DNA from: Paenibacillus tyrphae
Lineage (GTDB): Bacteria; Bacillota; Bacilli; Paenibacillales; NBRC-103111
Direction of reading: 5' to 3'
Length of the DNA: 56,245 nucleotides
Assembly (NCBI RefSeq): GCF_024158745.1
Contig: NZ_JAMZAW010000040.1
Span: 1-56,245, forward strand
How positions within the stretch are numbered: position 1 is the first letter of the stretch; every line of letters starts with the position of its first letter. A program made the translations under genes and the position numbers. Below, one piece after another: positions 1-7,806 of the stretch. The notes below the pieces were generated by a model. That model did not search any database. It saw only the letters and a program-made list of their open reading frames with translations, and was not told where the DNA came from.

Positions 1-1
1 C

Positions 2-184
2 CAAGATTTACCTTCCAGTAGTGTACACCAAATCCTAGAAGCTTATCCCCGTCTTGGCTTTAAAGAAGCTTTTAAAGAAATATGGCTCTCGGAGGCCAAA
101 AGAAAACCGGATATGTTGGCTTCGCAAGTCATTCATGAAATCGGTTTCATCGATATGCTTAAAAACGCTCCATTTGAAGAATAA
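2..184 (+). CDS. C-terminal end of an unidentified protein (possibly HD-domain hydrolase)
   Basis: The reading frame is open from the window edge to a TAA at 182-184 and encodes about 60 residues, including EAYPRLGFKEAF, KRKPDML and a final APFEE. The gene starts outside the window. The run of PRLGFK, a hydrophobic stretch and KPD recalls the C-terminus of cyanamide-hydratase-like HD-domain proteins. The metal-binding HD motifs would lie upstream, so this is a weak inference. It ends 22 bases before the next start on the same strand, so the two are probably co-transcribed. Confidence 0.45.
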   Translation, partial: QDLPSSSVHQILEAYPRLGFKEAFKEIWLSEAKRKPDMLASQVIHEIGFIDMLKNAPFEE

Positions 185-206
185 CAATGTAAAAGGAGAA
201 ATCACA

Positions 207-581
207 ATGGAAGACATCCGTAAGATTATTAATTCGAATAATGAACGCTTTGCAGAAGCTGTATTGCAAAAGAATGCAGCGGGAATTACAGCATTGTACA
301 CTAAGCAAGCTCTATTAATTCCAAGTGATTCTGCAAACATTCAAGGATTTGACCAGATTCAATTATTTTGGGATAAAATGTTGAAAGATGGCTTATCGAA
401 TTTAGTATTGGAGAGCGTTGAGATTGAACTCGGGGGGGAGCACCAAGCCCGCGAAAACGGTCTAGCTCACTTGACACTTATAAATCATGAAGAAAAAGTT
501 CAGTATGTATCATCCAAGTATATGGTGTTGTGGAGATTTGAAGACGGGTCGTGGAAAATAGATATCGATATCATGTTCTAA
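207..581 (+). CDS. SnoaL-like / DUF4440 (NTF2-fold) protein
   Basis: A protein of 124 residues with the pattern of the small NTF2-like fold used by ketosteroid-isomerase and DUF4440 proteins: an N-terminal helix with NNERFAEAV, then LYTKQALLIP, a GFDQIQLFW helix, and beta strands ending in MVLWRFEDGSWKIDIDIMF. I chose the ATG at 207 because AAAGGAGA lies just upstream. The same frame is open back to 54, but that part overlaps the end of the preceding gene and has no ribosome site. No catalytic residues can be assigned, so its ligand or reaction is unknown. It is probably a cytoplasmic accessory enzyme or binding protein. Confidence 0.75.
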   Translation: MEDIRKIINSNNERFAEAVLQKNAAGITALYTKQALLIPSDSANIQGFDQIQLFWDKMLKDGLSNLVLESVEIELGGEHQARENGLAHLTLINHEEKVQYVSSKYMVLWRFEDGSWKIDIDIMF

Positions 582-586
582 AGTGT

Positions 587-634
587 AACAAGGCGAAAGT
601 CGTCTCCTCATGTGGAGGCGGCTTTCGCCTTGTT
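587..634. terminator. Intrinsic terminator, probably bidirectional
   Basis: AACAAGGCGAAAG and CTTTCGCCTTGTT form a 13-base perfect stem with a partly paired inner region. It lies six bases after the stop of the SnoaL-like gene and also faces the end of the liv-type operon, so it probably separates the two convergent units. Confidence 0.85.
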
Positions 635-707
635 ATGCCCAATATACGATAATTCTTCTTGCACCTCGACACCCGGCTGTCCTACTTCCCGATCACGGGT
701 TCAGGTA

Positions 708-1907
708 CTACTTAACTACCTCAAACTTTCCATCCTTCACTTCAACGATAATCATACTGTCTTCATGTAAGCCATTGTGATCTTGCGGAGAAAAGTTGTA
801 CTCCCCTGTTACTCCTACGTATTGTAAATTCTCTAGAACCTCAGATAATTTTGCAGGATCTCCTTTGGCTTGCTTTAATCCTTCGACTAATATATTTAAA
901 CCGTCATAAGCGGATGCCGAGAAACCATCAATCAGGCCATTGTATGTCGCTTTATACTCCTCTGCAAATTTCTTAATAATATTGGCTTGAGGATCATTCG
1001 CTTCAATTTGGTCTGGAATCAACATTTTCCCTGTTACCATTAACACTCCATTTGCAGCATCCCCCGCAAGTTTTATAAAATTGTTATTTGCACTACCATG
1101 CGAATTAATTATGGGAATTTTGATTCCCATCTGCTTCGCTTCTTTAGCAATAATAGCTGGACCAGGGTTTGTGCCCGCTACAATAATAGCATCAGCGTTC
1201 GTGCTTTTGATCTTTGTCAACTGGGAACTCATGGATGGATCTTTTGTTCCATACTTTTCTTCTGCAACAAGCGCAATGCCATATTCAGGGGCAAAATTCT
1301 TCAGCTGTACATCCCATCCACTTCCATATGGATTACTATCATAAAGAACCGCCACTTTTTTGATGTTTTTCTCTTGTAAAAATTTATAAATGCGCTTCGT
1401 ACCATGAATATCAGTATGTGGCGTCTTAAAGATTCCTTTACGAACCGGATCAGTAATTTGGTTTGCTGCGGCCATCGAGATCAAAGGTACACTTTGGGAA
1501 GCTGCGTATTCAGCCATACCCAATGACGGTCCGCTTCCGGATGAACCAAGAACAGCCACGACCTTATCTGAAGTGACCAACTTTTTAATGGCCTTCACCG
1601 CTTCAGTATTATCGGATTTATCATCTTCAAAAATGATATCCAATGGACGACCATTCACTCCACCATGCTCATTGATTTCCTTGAGTAAAAGTTCCACAGC
1701 TTGTTTTTCGGGTACCCCTAAGGGGCTGTTTGCTCCAGTCAAAGAGTATACAGCCCCCACTTTGATTGGTTCGACCTTGGCTATAGTTTGTTCGGATTTA
1801 CCGTTAGCTTTAGCTTCAGTCCGAGTTCCTTCACCACCACAGCCCGTTAACGTTAATAGTAAAGCCGTCATAACTAGTAGTAGCAATTTACTAAATTTCT
1901 TCTTCAT
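708..1907 (-). CDS. livK: Branched-chain-amino-acid-type ABC transporter substrate-binding lipoprotein
   Basis: A protein of 399 residues. It has a lipoprotein signal peptide with lipobox L-T-G-C at residues 20-23 and a short linker. The rest is a periplasmic-binding-protein type 1 fold (Peripla_BP_6) starting at IKVGAVYSLTGANSPLG. The region around GSSGSGPSLGMAEYA matches the ligand-contact loop of the LivJ/LivK family. It is the last gene of the five-gene unit, 43 bases after livF, with a good AAAGGGGGA site. Family members bind leucine/isoleucine/valine, short amides, urea or aromatic acids. The substrate cannot be read from sequence. The remains of an aromatic-ring dioxygenase at the head of the unit make an aromatic acid possible. 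Confidence 0.9.
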   Translation of the reverse strand: MKKKFSKLLLLVMTALLLTLTGCGGEGTRTEAKANGKSEQTIAKVEPIKVGAVYSLTGANSPLGVPEKQAVELLLKEINEHGGVNGRPLDIIFEDDKSDNTEAVKAIKKLVTSDKVVAVLGSSGSGPSLGMAEYAASQSVPLISMAAANQITDPVRKGIFKTPHTDIHGTKRIYKFLQEKNIKKVAVLYDSNPYGSGWDVQLKNFAPEYGIALVAEEKYGTKDPSMSSQLTKIKSTNADAIIVAGTNPGPAIIAKEAKQMGIKIPIINSHGSANNNFIKLAGDAANGVLMVTGKMLIPDQIEANDPQANIIKKFAEEYKATYNGLIDGFSASAYDGLNILVEGLKQAKGDPAKLSEVLENLQYVGVTGEYNFSPQDHNGLHEDSMIIVEVKDGKFEVVK

Positions 1908-1950
1908 AGAGTATATCCCCCTTTTCTGAAATAAATGTATGTTATAACAA

Positions 1951-2691
1951 CTAGGTATGAATCTTTCCTAAATAAGCCGATTGCACACGAGAGTCATTCA
2001 TGATCTCCTTTGCACTTCCTTCCATGATGACGGAACCCGTATTCAGTACGTACGCGCGATCGGATATGGCTAAAGCGGCTCTGGCATTTTGCTCTACCAG
2101 CAAGACCGTAGTCTCCCATTGGTTTCGGATCTCCTCCACGATTTCGAGGATCTTTTTTCCGATGAGCGGAGCCAAACCTAGTGAAGGCTCGTCTAGCAAG
2201 AGAAGCCTCGGCCGGGATAATAATGCTCGTCCAATGGCCAGCATTTGCTGCTGACCGCCAGACAATGTCCCTCCCATCTGCCATTTGCGTTGGGCGAGAA
2301 TAGGAAACATTTCATAGATATCATCTATTTCCCTTAGAATCTCTTTCTTGTTTACCTTGCGCATGCGATGTGAAGCTCCAAGCCATAAATTATCTTCAAC
2401 AGTAAGTGTGGAAAAAATTTGCCTCCGCTCCGGAACATGGGACACACCCAAAGTTACCACCTTTTCAGCAGATACTAACGTTATCTCCTGCCCCTCAAAC
2501 TCAACGCTTCCGCCTTTAGTGCCATGAATACCGCAAATACAGTTCAGTAATGTCGTTTTCCCTGCTCCATTGGATCCTAGCAAGGATACGATTTCCCCCT
2601 CCGCTACATTCATATCAATTCCATGCAATACCTCAATTGGGCCATAACGCGCCTTTACATTTTTTACATTTAGAATGGTTTTTCTAGCCAC
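1951..2691 (-). CDS. livF: Branched-chain-type ABC transporter ATPase LivF
   Basis: A 246-residue ABC ATPase that energises uptake with LivG on the inner face of the membrane. Walker A GSNGAGKT is near residues 39-46, signature LSGGQQQ near 143-149, and Walker B LLLLDEP near 163-169. The VPERRQIF stretch is typical of the LivF branch. It starts with GTG directly after the livG stop, with GGAGGGG overlapping the end of livG, so the two are translationally coupled. All key motifs are intact. Confidence 0.93.
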   Translation of the reverse strand: MARKTILNVKNVKARYGPIEVLHGIDMNVAEGEIVSLLGSNGAGKTTLLNCICGIHGTKGGSVEFEGQEITLVSAEKVVTLGVSHVPERRQIFSTLTVEDNLWLGASHRMRKVNKKEILREIDDIYEMFPILAQRKWQMGGTLSGGQQQMLAIGRALLSRPRLLLLDEPSLGLAPLIGKKILEIVEEIRNQWETTVLLVEQNARAALAISDRAYVLNTGSVIMEGSAKEIMNDSRVQSAYLGKIHT

Positions 2692-3486
2692 CTACACCCC
2701 TCCTGAAATAGTCTGAATCCCTTCTTCTTGACCAAGGTAAGCGGCTATAACCTTCGGATTCGCCTGAATTTCTGTGGGCAATCCTTCAGCAATTTTTTCT
2801 CCTTGATCCAGCACGACAATGCGATTAGCCACGTTCATTACCATATCCATATCATGCTCTACCAGCAAAATAGCTGTCCCCTTTGCCCTGATCTGGCTAA
2901 GTATTTCTGCCATCTCAGCGGTTTCAGAATGATTCAGACCTGCTGCCGGCTCATCGAGAAGCAGCAACTTCGGATTCGCTGCCAAAGCTCGGGCAATCTC
3001 CATTAAACGCAGTTTTCCGTAGGACAAGCTTCCCGCTTGATGGTAACTCAAGGATGCGATTCCGACGAACTTCAATAAATCATAAGCACGATTATGCATG
3101 TCCATTTCCTCCTTTCGTGAGGAACCGAACTTCAAGCCACAAGAAATAAGTCCTGATTTCGTATTGGAATGAAAGCCCACCATAACATTTTCTAAGACGG
3201 TCATATCATCGAAGACTTGCAGGTTCTGAAACGTACGCGTGATGCCCAGCCTTGCATAGTCATGTCCCTTGATTCTTGAAAGGCGTTGATTTTTGTAGTA
3301 AATCTCTCCCTGTGTTGGTGTAATGATACCGGAAACCATATTCAGCACCGTACTTTTCCCTGCTCCATTGGGGCCGATCATGGCGATAACTTCTCCGGGA
3401 TGGATCTCGAAGGATACTAGGCTAACCGCACGAACCCCTCCGAAATCCATCGTGATTTCCTTAACTTCCAGAAAATTAGCAGTCAT
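2692..3486 (-). CDS. livG: Branched-chain-type ABC transporter ATPase LivG
   Basis: A 264-residue ABC ATPase. Walker A GPNGAGKS is near residues 38-45, and the signature is LSYGKLR, as usual for the LivG branch. Walker B is LLLLDEPAAGLN, and the H-loop is LLVEHDMDMV. Its start codon overlaps the livM stop by four bases (ATGA). It should pair with LivF as the second nucleotide-binding subunit. No missing motif was seen. Confidence 0.93.
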   Translation of the reverse strand: MTANFLEVKEITMDFGGVRAVSLVSFEIHPGEVIAMIGPNGAGKSTVLNMVSGIITPTQGEIYYKNQRLSRIKGHDYARLGITRTFQNLQVFDDMTVLENVMVGFHSNTKSGLISCGLKFGSSRKEEMDMHNRAYDLLKFVGIASLSYHQAGSLSYGKLRLMEIARALAANPKLLLLDEPAAGLNHSETAEMAEILSQIRAKGTAILLVEHDMDMVMNVANRIVVLDQGEKIAEGLPTEIQANPKVIAAYLGQEEGIQTISGGV

Positions 3487-4493
3487 GCCACTTTCTCACC
3501 TTTCGTTTTCTGCTGGGTCAATCTAATCTTATGAACCTTGTACTTCAAATAAGCAGTTCGGATTTTCGGAACCAAACCTTCAGGCATAAACATGACAATC
3601 AAGATCAGAATAGCGCCGAAAACAATCGTATCGATATCGCCCTTCAAGCCTGGAATGACATGACCCAGAACAACAAGCCCTTCGCTGATGAATTTGACAA
3701 TGATACTTCCGATCAGCGCTCCCCAGATGCTGGTCATTCCCCCAACGACAACCATCGTAATGAATATGATAGAGCCATGAATACCGAAGGGCTCCGGATC
3801 TAAGATCCCCATATAGTGAGAATACAATCCGCCGGAAATGCCGGCGAACATACCGCTTACAATAAAAGCACTTAGTTTAAACTGGCGAACAGCCACTCCC
3901 ATCGATGTCGCCGCAACCTCACTTTTGTGAATCGCCCGGTAAGCTCGTCCGACTCGCGAATTCACGATATTCAAGGAGAAAATGAGAATAAGTGTAACCA
4001 TACCCCAAACAAGATAGTACATACCTAACTCGGAATCCCCAAAGAATGGGATCGAAGGAATCCCAATAATTCCATTGGCTCCGCCTGTAACCGGTTCCCA
4101 TTCACTGATTCCTATTTGCACGATATAACCGAAGGCCAACGTAGCCATAGCCAAGTAATAACCATTTAATCCGGCAATTGCCCGAGCCAAAATAAACGCG
4201 AATATTCCAGGAATAATCGCTGCAGAAACTAATCCTAATGCAATAGGCAGGCCGAATTTGGTTGTCAGCACAGCCGATGTGTAGGCCCCGATCCCCCAGA
4301 ATGCCGCTTGTCCAATAGAGATTTGCCCGGAAAAACCCATCACCATGCATAATCCGATTACGACGATTGCGTGTAGCCCGGTGATAACCATAATCGACTG
4401 ATAATAGTCATCCGCTAAGATGAAGGGAAAAAAGATAACTAACAACAGATAGACCAGAAACCCTTTATTGAATACTGCGCTTGGTCTATTCAT
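3483..4493 (-). CDS. livM: Branched-chain-type ABC transporter permease LivM
   Basis: A 336-residue polytopic membrane protein, with the LivM core motif GQISIGQAAFWGIGAYTSA near residues 55-73 and about eight to ten hydrophobic segments. The conserved cytoplasmic loop that contacts the ATPases (SRVGRAYRAIHKSEVAATSMGV) is present. Its start overlaps the end of livH by one base (TAATG). It forms the translocation path with LivH. Length is normal for the family. Confidence 0.93.
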   Translation of the reverse strand: MNRPSAVFNKGFLVYLLLVIFFPFILADDYYQSIMVITGLHAIVVIGLCMVMGFSGQISIGQAAFWGIGAYTSAVLTTKFGLPIALGLVSAAIIPGIFAFILARAIAGLNGYYLAMATLAFGYIVQIGISEWEPVTGGANGIIGIPSIPFFGDSELGMYYLVWGMVTLILIFSLNIVNSRVGRAYRAIHKSEVAATSMGVAVRQFKLSAFIVSGMFAGISGGLYSHYMGILDPEPFGIHGSIIFITMVVVGGMTSIWGALIGSIIVKFISEGLVVLGHVIPGLKGDIDTIVFGAILILIVMFMPEGLVPKIRTAYLKYKVHKIRLTQQKTKGEKVA

Positions 4494-5371
4494 TACAGGC
4501 CTCCTTTTCCAACACTGCGTTCGCTAAACAATCCTGTTGGCTTAACTAGTAAAACCGCTATAAGTATGAGAAAAGCAAACACATCCTTCAAACCGGAACT
4601 CACGTATCCTGCACCCATGGATTCCAGCAATCCGAGCAGAAATCCTGCCGTTGTAGCCCCAAGGGGATTACCTAAACCGCCAAGAATGGCAGCAGCAAAT
4701 CCTTTAACTCCAAGCAAAACGCCTATATCGTAAGAGGTCACACTTAACGGAGCAATCACGATTCCAGCTAAGGCTCCCGTGGCTGCACTGATAGCAAAAG
4801 ATAGCATTGTCATTTTAGACGGGCTAATCCCCATCAAGCGTGCCGCAAACGGATTGACCGAACAAGCCTTGATCTTTTTACCAATCAGCGTTTTCTCCAT
4901 GAGATACCAGAGGGCAAACAAAATGATCAGAACGGATAATATAACCCAGATACTTTGTTGTGCTACATTTACTCCACCGATAGAAATAGGCTCATTGCTC
5001 GTAATAGGTTGGAGGGGAAACGGGTCCTTTCCCCAGAACAGACTTGCCATACCACGGATAAGAATCGATATACCAATCGTCAAAATTATTAGGCTCACCG
5101 GGTTAGCGTTTTTGGCGTTGCCAATAATATATTTTTGAATCAATACCCCAATAGTAGTAACCAATAATACGGAAAGAATAAATGCACCTGCATACGGAAT
5201 TTTCATGCTGATCAAGGTCACCGTCAACATGCCACCCAACATCAAAAACTCCCCTTGGGCCATGTTTATAACCTTACTTACGTTATAAATAGTAATAAAA
5301 CCAACAGCAACGATGGCATAGATACCACCAGAGACAATCCCGTTTGTTATATATTGTAGTAACTCAATCAC
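4493..5371 (-). CDS. livH: Branched-chain-type ABC transporter permease LivH
   Basis: A 292-residue permease with seven to eight membrane segments. It has the family motif VINMAQGEFLMLGGM near the N-terminus and GVKGFAAAILGGLGNPLGA near the C-terminus. Translation starts at GTG behind GAGGGGGAG. It is the first intact gene of the unit. Some 500 bases separate it from the sigma-54 promoter at 5895-5910, and that leader holds a broken dioxygenase gene and a transposase scrap. So it was probably not originally the promoter-proximal gene. Confidence 0.93.
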   Translation of the reverse strand: MIELLQYITNGIVSGGIYAIVAVGFITIYNVSKVINMAQGEFLMLGGMLTVTLISMKIPYAGAFILSVLLVTTIGVLIQKYIIGNAKNANPVSLIILTIGISILIRGMASLFWGKDPFPLQPITSNEPISIGGVNVAQQSIWVILSVLIILFALWYLMEKTLIGKKIKACSVNPFAARLMGISPSKMTMLSFAISAATGALAGIVIAPLSVTSYDIGVLLGVKGFAAAILGGLGNPLGATTAGFLLGLLESMGAGYVSSGLKDVFAFLILIAVLLVKPTGLFSERSVGKGGL

Positions 5372-5438
5372 TTTTTGCTCCCCCTCTTTTCATCATAGCG
5401 GATACACGAGTGCATCTACTATGGTATAATTTTAGTAA

Positions 5439-5534
5439 TTATTCCGCTTCTAGAGCATCCGTTCGCCTGATTGCTGTCTCTTTTTCCCCCGCGCTGTGTT
5501 GATGAACACGGCCGATGGTAGCATTGATCATGAT
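5439..5534 (-). pseudogene. IS5-family transposase fragment
   Basis: The minus-strand frame reads MINATIGRVHQHSAGEK, which aligns with the DDE-region sequence MIDATVVRVHQHGAGAK of the IS5-family copy at 53864-54684. Only about 30 residues remain before a stop. It is joined directly to the Rieske fragment upstream, which marks a deletion or insertion junction near 5534. Confidence 0.5.
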
Positions 5535-5762
5535 GGGAATTTTCATCGTTACGGGCAAGAAGGAGGGAACAGCCACGATGTGGACAAGACTCGTTACAAC
5601 TCCCTACCCGACCGTCTGTCGCTCGAAACCCTACAAAATTCTCACCAATTAAACGGACACGTTTTCAGAACAAGCCGGAACCCTATATCTACGTAGGAAT
5701 TTACCCATGGGCGTATCCCCTTCAATATGGTTTATCAATTTGTTTTCCTCTTTGCTTAACAT
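5535..5762 (-). pseudogene. Rieske aromatic-ring dioxygenase large subunit, N-terminal remnant
   Basis: An ATG at 5762 behind AAAGGAGGA begins MLSKEENKLINHIEG, then DTPMGKFLRRYRVPAC. This is the N-terminus typical of phthalate-4,5-dioxygenase-like oxygenases (GTPMG..LRRYW.PA). The frame then breaks. The next frame continues RVRLIGENFVGFRATDGRVG and CNESCPHRGCSLLLARNDE, which carries the first half of the Rieske iron-sulfur motif (C-x-H). The second C-x2-H half and the catalytic domain are gone, replaced by the transposase scrap. It is the first frame downstream of the sigma-54 promoter, so it was once the leading gene of that unit. Confidence 0.75.
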
Positions 5763-5894
5763 ATTTAATCCTCCTTTGAAATTTTTTTGCCTTGAAGGCA
5801 TAAATAAAAACAGGACTCGATCGGTTCAAAATTAGCAAACGCTTACAAAATGATGTGCTTAAGTATCCTAACTTGCATGTTCATTAATATATAA

Positions 5895-5910
5895 AGCAAT
5901 TAGCATGCCA
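5895..5910 (-). promoter_or_regulatory. Sigma-54 (-24/-12) promoter for the leftward unit
   Basis: On the minus strand the site reads TGGCATGCTAATTGCT. It matches the TGGCAC-N5-TTGCW consensus with correct spacing between GG and GC. Transcription would start near 5884 and run into the Rieske remnant and then livH. The adjacent gene encodes a GAFTGA-containing sigma-54 activator, which supports the call. Confidence 0.8.
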
Positions 5911-5976
5911 ATGAATGAATAATCAGGGATCTCGCAATAGGAATTCCAAGACATTTACTTATTTGCGTGCTCATTC

Positions 5977-6113
5977 TTGATCAAATAATCATTTTTGAAT
6001 GCTTCCAACGTATCATGAATATTAACTCTTAGTTAAGAATCCGCCCCATCTTCTACCTGGAATGGAGAGTCTTTCATTTGATTGATCAGTTTCGATCAAA
6101 TAATTTCTTTTGA
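5977..6113. promoter_or_regulatory. Candidate upstream activator sites (repeated GATCAAATAAT)
   Basis: GATCAAATAAT followed by TTTTGA occurs twice, at 5979-5998 and 6094-6113, with 17 of 20 bases identical. The second copy is part of an inverted repeat ATTTGAT-N12-ATCAAAT at 6076-6101. They lie about 70-200 bases upstream of the sigma-54 promoter, where enhancer-binding proteins usually bind. A third palindrome, TTAACTCTTAGTTAA, is at 6022-6036. Confidence 0.45.
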
Positions 6114-6125
6114 GCATTATCATTA

Positions 6126-6153
6126 TTGAAACCGCTTTAATTTCATGTATAAT
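6126..6153 (+). promoter_or_regulatory. Sigma-A promoter of the sigma-54 activator gene
   Basis: TTGAAA (6126-6131), 16 bases, then TATAAT (6148-6153). The gene starts 33 bases further on behind AAAGGATG. Confidence 0.6.
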
Positions 6154-6185
6154 AAATTACACGATTTAAGAAAGGATGTGAGCGC

Positions 6186-7601
6186 ATGTATAGAACTCCT
6201 TTTTTTCAAACGAAAAATAACGATGAACTACTTGTACTTATATCCAGTATCTTCAATACTTCTAATGATGGATTATTTATATGTGATAAGAATGGATATC
6301 CTCTATTATTTAACCAAGCTCTACTGGATATTTCCGGTTGTTCCCCAGATGTATTTCATCATTACGGTATCTTTGAAATTGTAGAAGAAGGACTAGTTCC
6401 TACATCGTGCAGTATAGTAGCCATTGAGACCAGACAACCTTACAGCAAGGTCATAACTTATTACAACGGTAAAACAGCCAATGCTACAGCCATTCCTTTC
6501 CTCGATTCAAATAACGAAATTATATTTGTTGTGAGTAATGTTAAGGATGTGACCGACATTAATCGGCTTCATGAGGAATTGGAAGAAACTCGTCAAATCA
6601 ATCTTGCTTACCAAAAAATTCTAGAGCAAATTCAAGAAGAAGTCGGGAGAAGTTATCAATTAATCTATAGAAGTAAAAACATGCATGAGGTTGTCTCCCT
6701 CGCCTCCCGTTTTGCTAAAAATGATTCCCCCCTACTCATTTTAGGTGAATCGGGTGTCGGGAAGGATGTCTTAGCGGAATACATTCATCAGAAAAGCGAA
6801 AGAAAGGGGAAGTTAATTAAAATCAACTGTGGAGCTATTCCAGAGCATCTCCTGGAATCTGAATTATTTGGTTATGAAAAAGGGGCATTTACGGGAGCTA
6901 CTCAATCAAAAGCAGGATTATTAGAATTGGCTCATGAAGGCACCATTTTTCTCGATGAAATTGGAGATTTACCATTTTCTTTACAGGTAAAATTATTAAC
7001 TGTATTGCAGGATTCTAAGATCAGAAGAGTAGGAGGAACAGAGACTCGTGAAGTAAACATGCGAGTTATTGCAGCTACAAATTGCGATTTACATTCTTTG
7101 GTTGAACAAAAAAAATTTCGTCAAGATCTCTACTATAGACTTAACGTACTAACTGTTAACATCCCTCCTTTAAGAGAAAGACAAGATGATATTTCTGCCC
7201 TTTTGTTTTATTATCTGAAAAAATTAGAGCAGAAATATAAGGTTGAAAAAAAATTGGATAATTATATACTCGAAAAACTTTTAGATTATAGCTGGCCCGG
7301 TAATATTCGTGAGTTAAAGAACATTGTTGAACGAATGTATCATATGAGTGAAGATGAAAAAATTACGTTGGAACATTTACCGTTTCTTAATTTAAATTCA
7401 AAGCAGAACAGGGCCATACAAGATATGCGAAAAAAATCATTCGTTAAACAAGTTCCTCTTAAAAAGGCTATTGCAGAATTTGAAAAAGAATATATCACTC
7501 AAATTCTTAGACAGTCCTCTAATTTAAATGAATGTTGCGAAAAACTTGAGGTGAGTATTGCTACCCTAATTCGAAGAAAAAAAAGTTTGGGAATCCAGTG
7601 A
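6186..7601 (+). CDS. PAS-domain sigma-54-dependent transcriptional activator
   Basis: A 471-residue enhancer-binding protein. An N-terminal PAS sensor (about residues 18-125) is followed by a coiled linker and a AAA+ sigma-54-interaction domain. Walker A GESGVGKD is near 187-194, the sigma-54 contact loop GAFTGA near 233-238, and Walker B TIFLDEIGD near 253-261; the arginine region is PPLRERQDD. A Fis-type helix-turn-helix ends at LIRRKKSLGIQ. This layout (PAS-AAA-HTH, no receiver) is that of RocR/PrpR-like catabolic regulators, so the PAS domain probably senses a small molecule. It is divergent from the liv-type unit and should act on the promoter at 5895-5910. A broken aromatic dioxygenase behind that promoter suggests that the original inducer was an aromatic compound. 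Confidence 0.9.
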   Translation: MYRTPFFQTKNNDELLVLISSIFNTSNDGLFICDKNGYPLLFNQALLDISGCSPDVFHHYGIFEIVEEGLVPTSCSIVAIETRQPYSKVITYYNGKTANATAIPFLDSNNEIIFVVSNVKDVTDINRLHEELEETRQINLAYQKILEQIQEEVGRSYQLIYRSKNMHEVVSLASRFAKNDSPLLILGESGVGKDVLAEYIHQKSERKGKLIKINCGAIPEHLLESELFGYEKGAFTGATQSKAGLLELAHEGTIFLDEIGDLPFSLQVKLLTVLQDSKIRRVGGTETREVNMRVIAATNCDLHSLVEQKKFRQDLYYRLNVLTVNIPPLRERQDDISALLFYYLKKLEQKYKVEKKLDNYILEKLLDYSWPGNIRELKNIVERMYHMSEDEKITLEHLPFLNLNSKQNRAIQDMRKKSFVKQVPLKKAIAEFEKEYITQILRQSSNLNECCEKLEVSIATLIRRKKSLGIQ

Positions 7602-7665
7602 ACTCACACCCTACGAGGGCTTCCTTCCTTGGATCACGTCATTCGCGGCGCTCTTGTAGAGAAAA

Positions 7666-7695
7666 AGCCGGTCGATCCGCCGGCTCATTTTTGTT
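7666..7695. terminator. Probable terminator between convergent genes
   Basis: AGCCGG (7666-7671) pairs with CCGGCT (7680-7685), then a T-rich run. It lies between the activator gene and the end of the Big_2 gene. Confidence 0.6.
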
Positions 7696-7806
7696 TGTTA
7701 CATTATCTAAGGGATCCTCTTTCCTGCAATTCCCGTTACTGTCATAGAAGCTATTTAAGTGGTGCAATCAGGTGATCGGGTTCACGATGGATATACGATC
7801 AAGCGA

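Noticed and set aside
5496..5696. A 66-codon plus-strand frame between the sigma-54 promoter and livH
   Set aside because: It is the reverse shadow of the Rieske remnant and the transposase scrap on the minus strand, which explain the sequence much better. I first took the whole stretch for transposase; the CPHRG and GTPMG-like motifs changed that.
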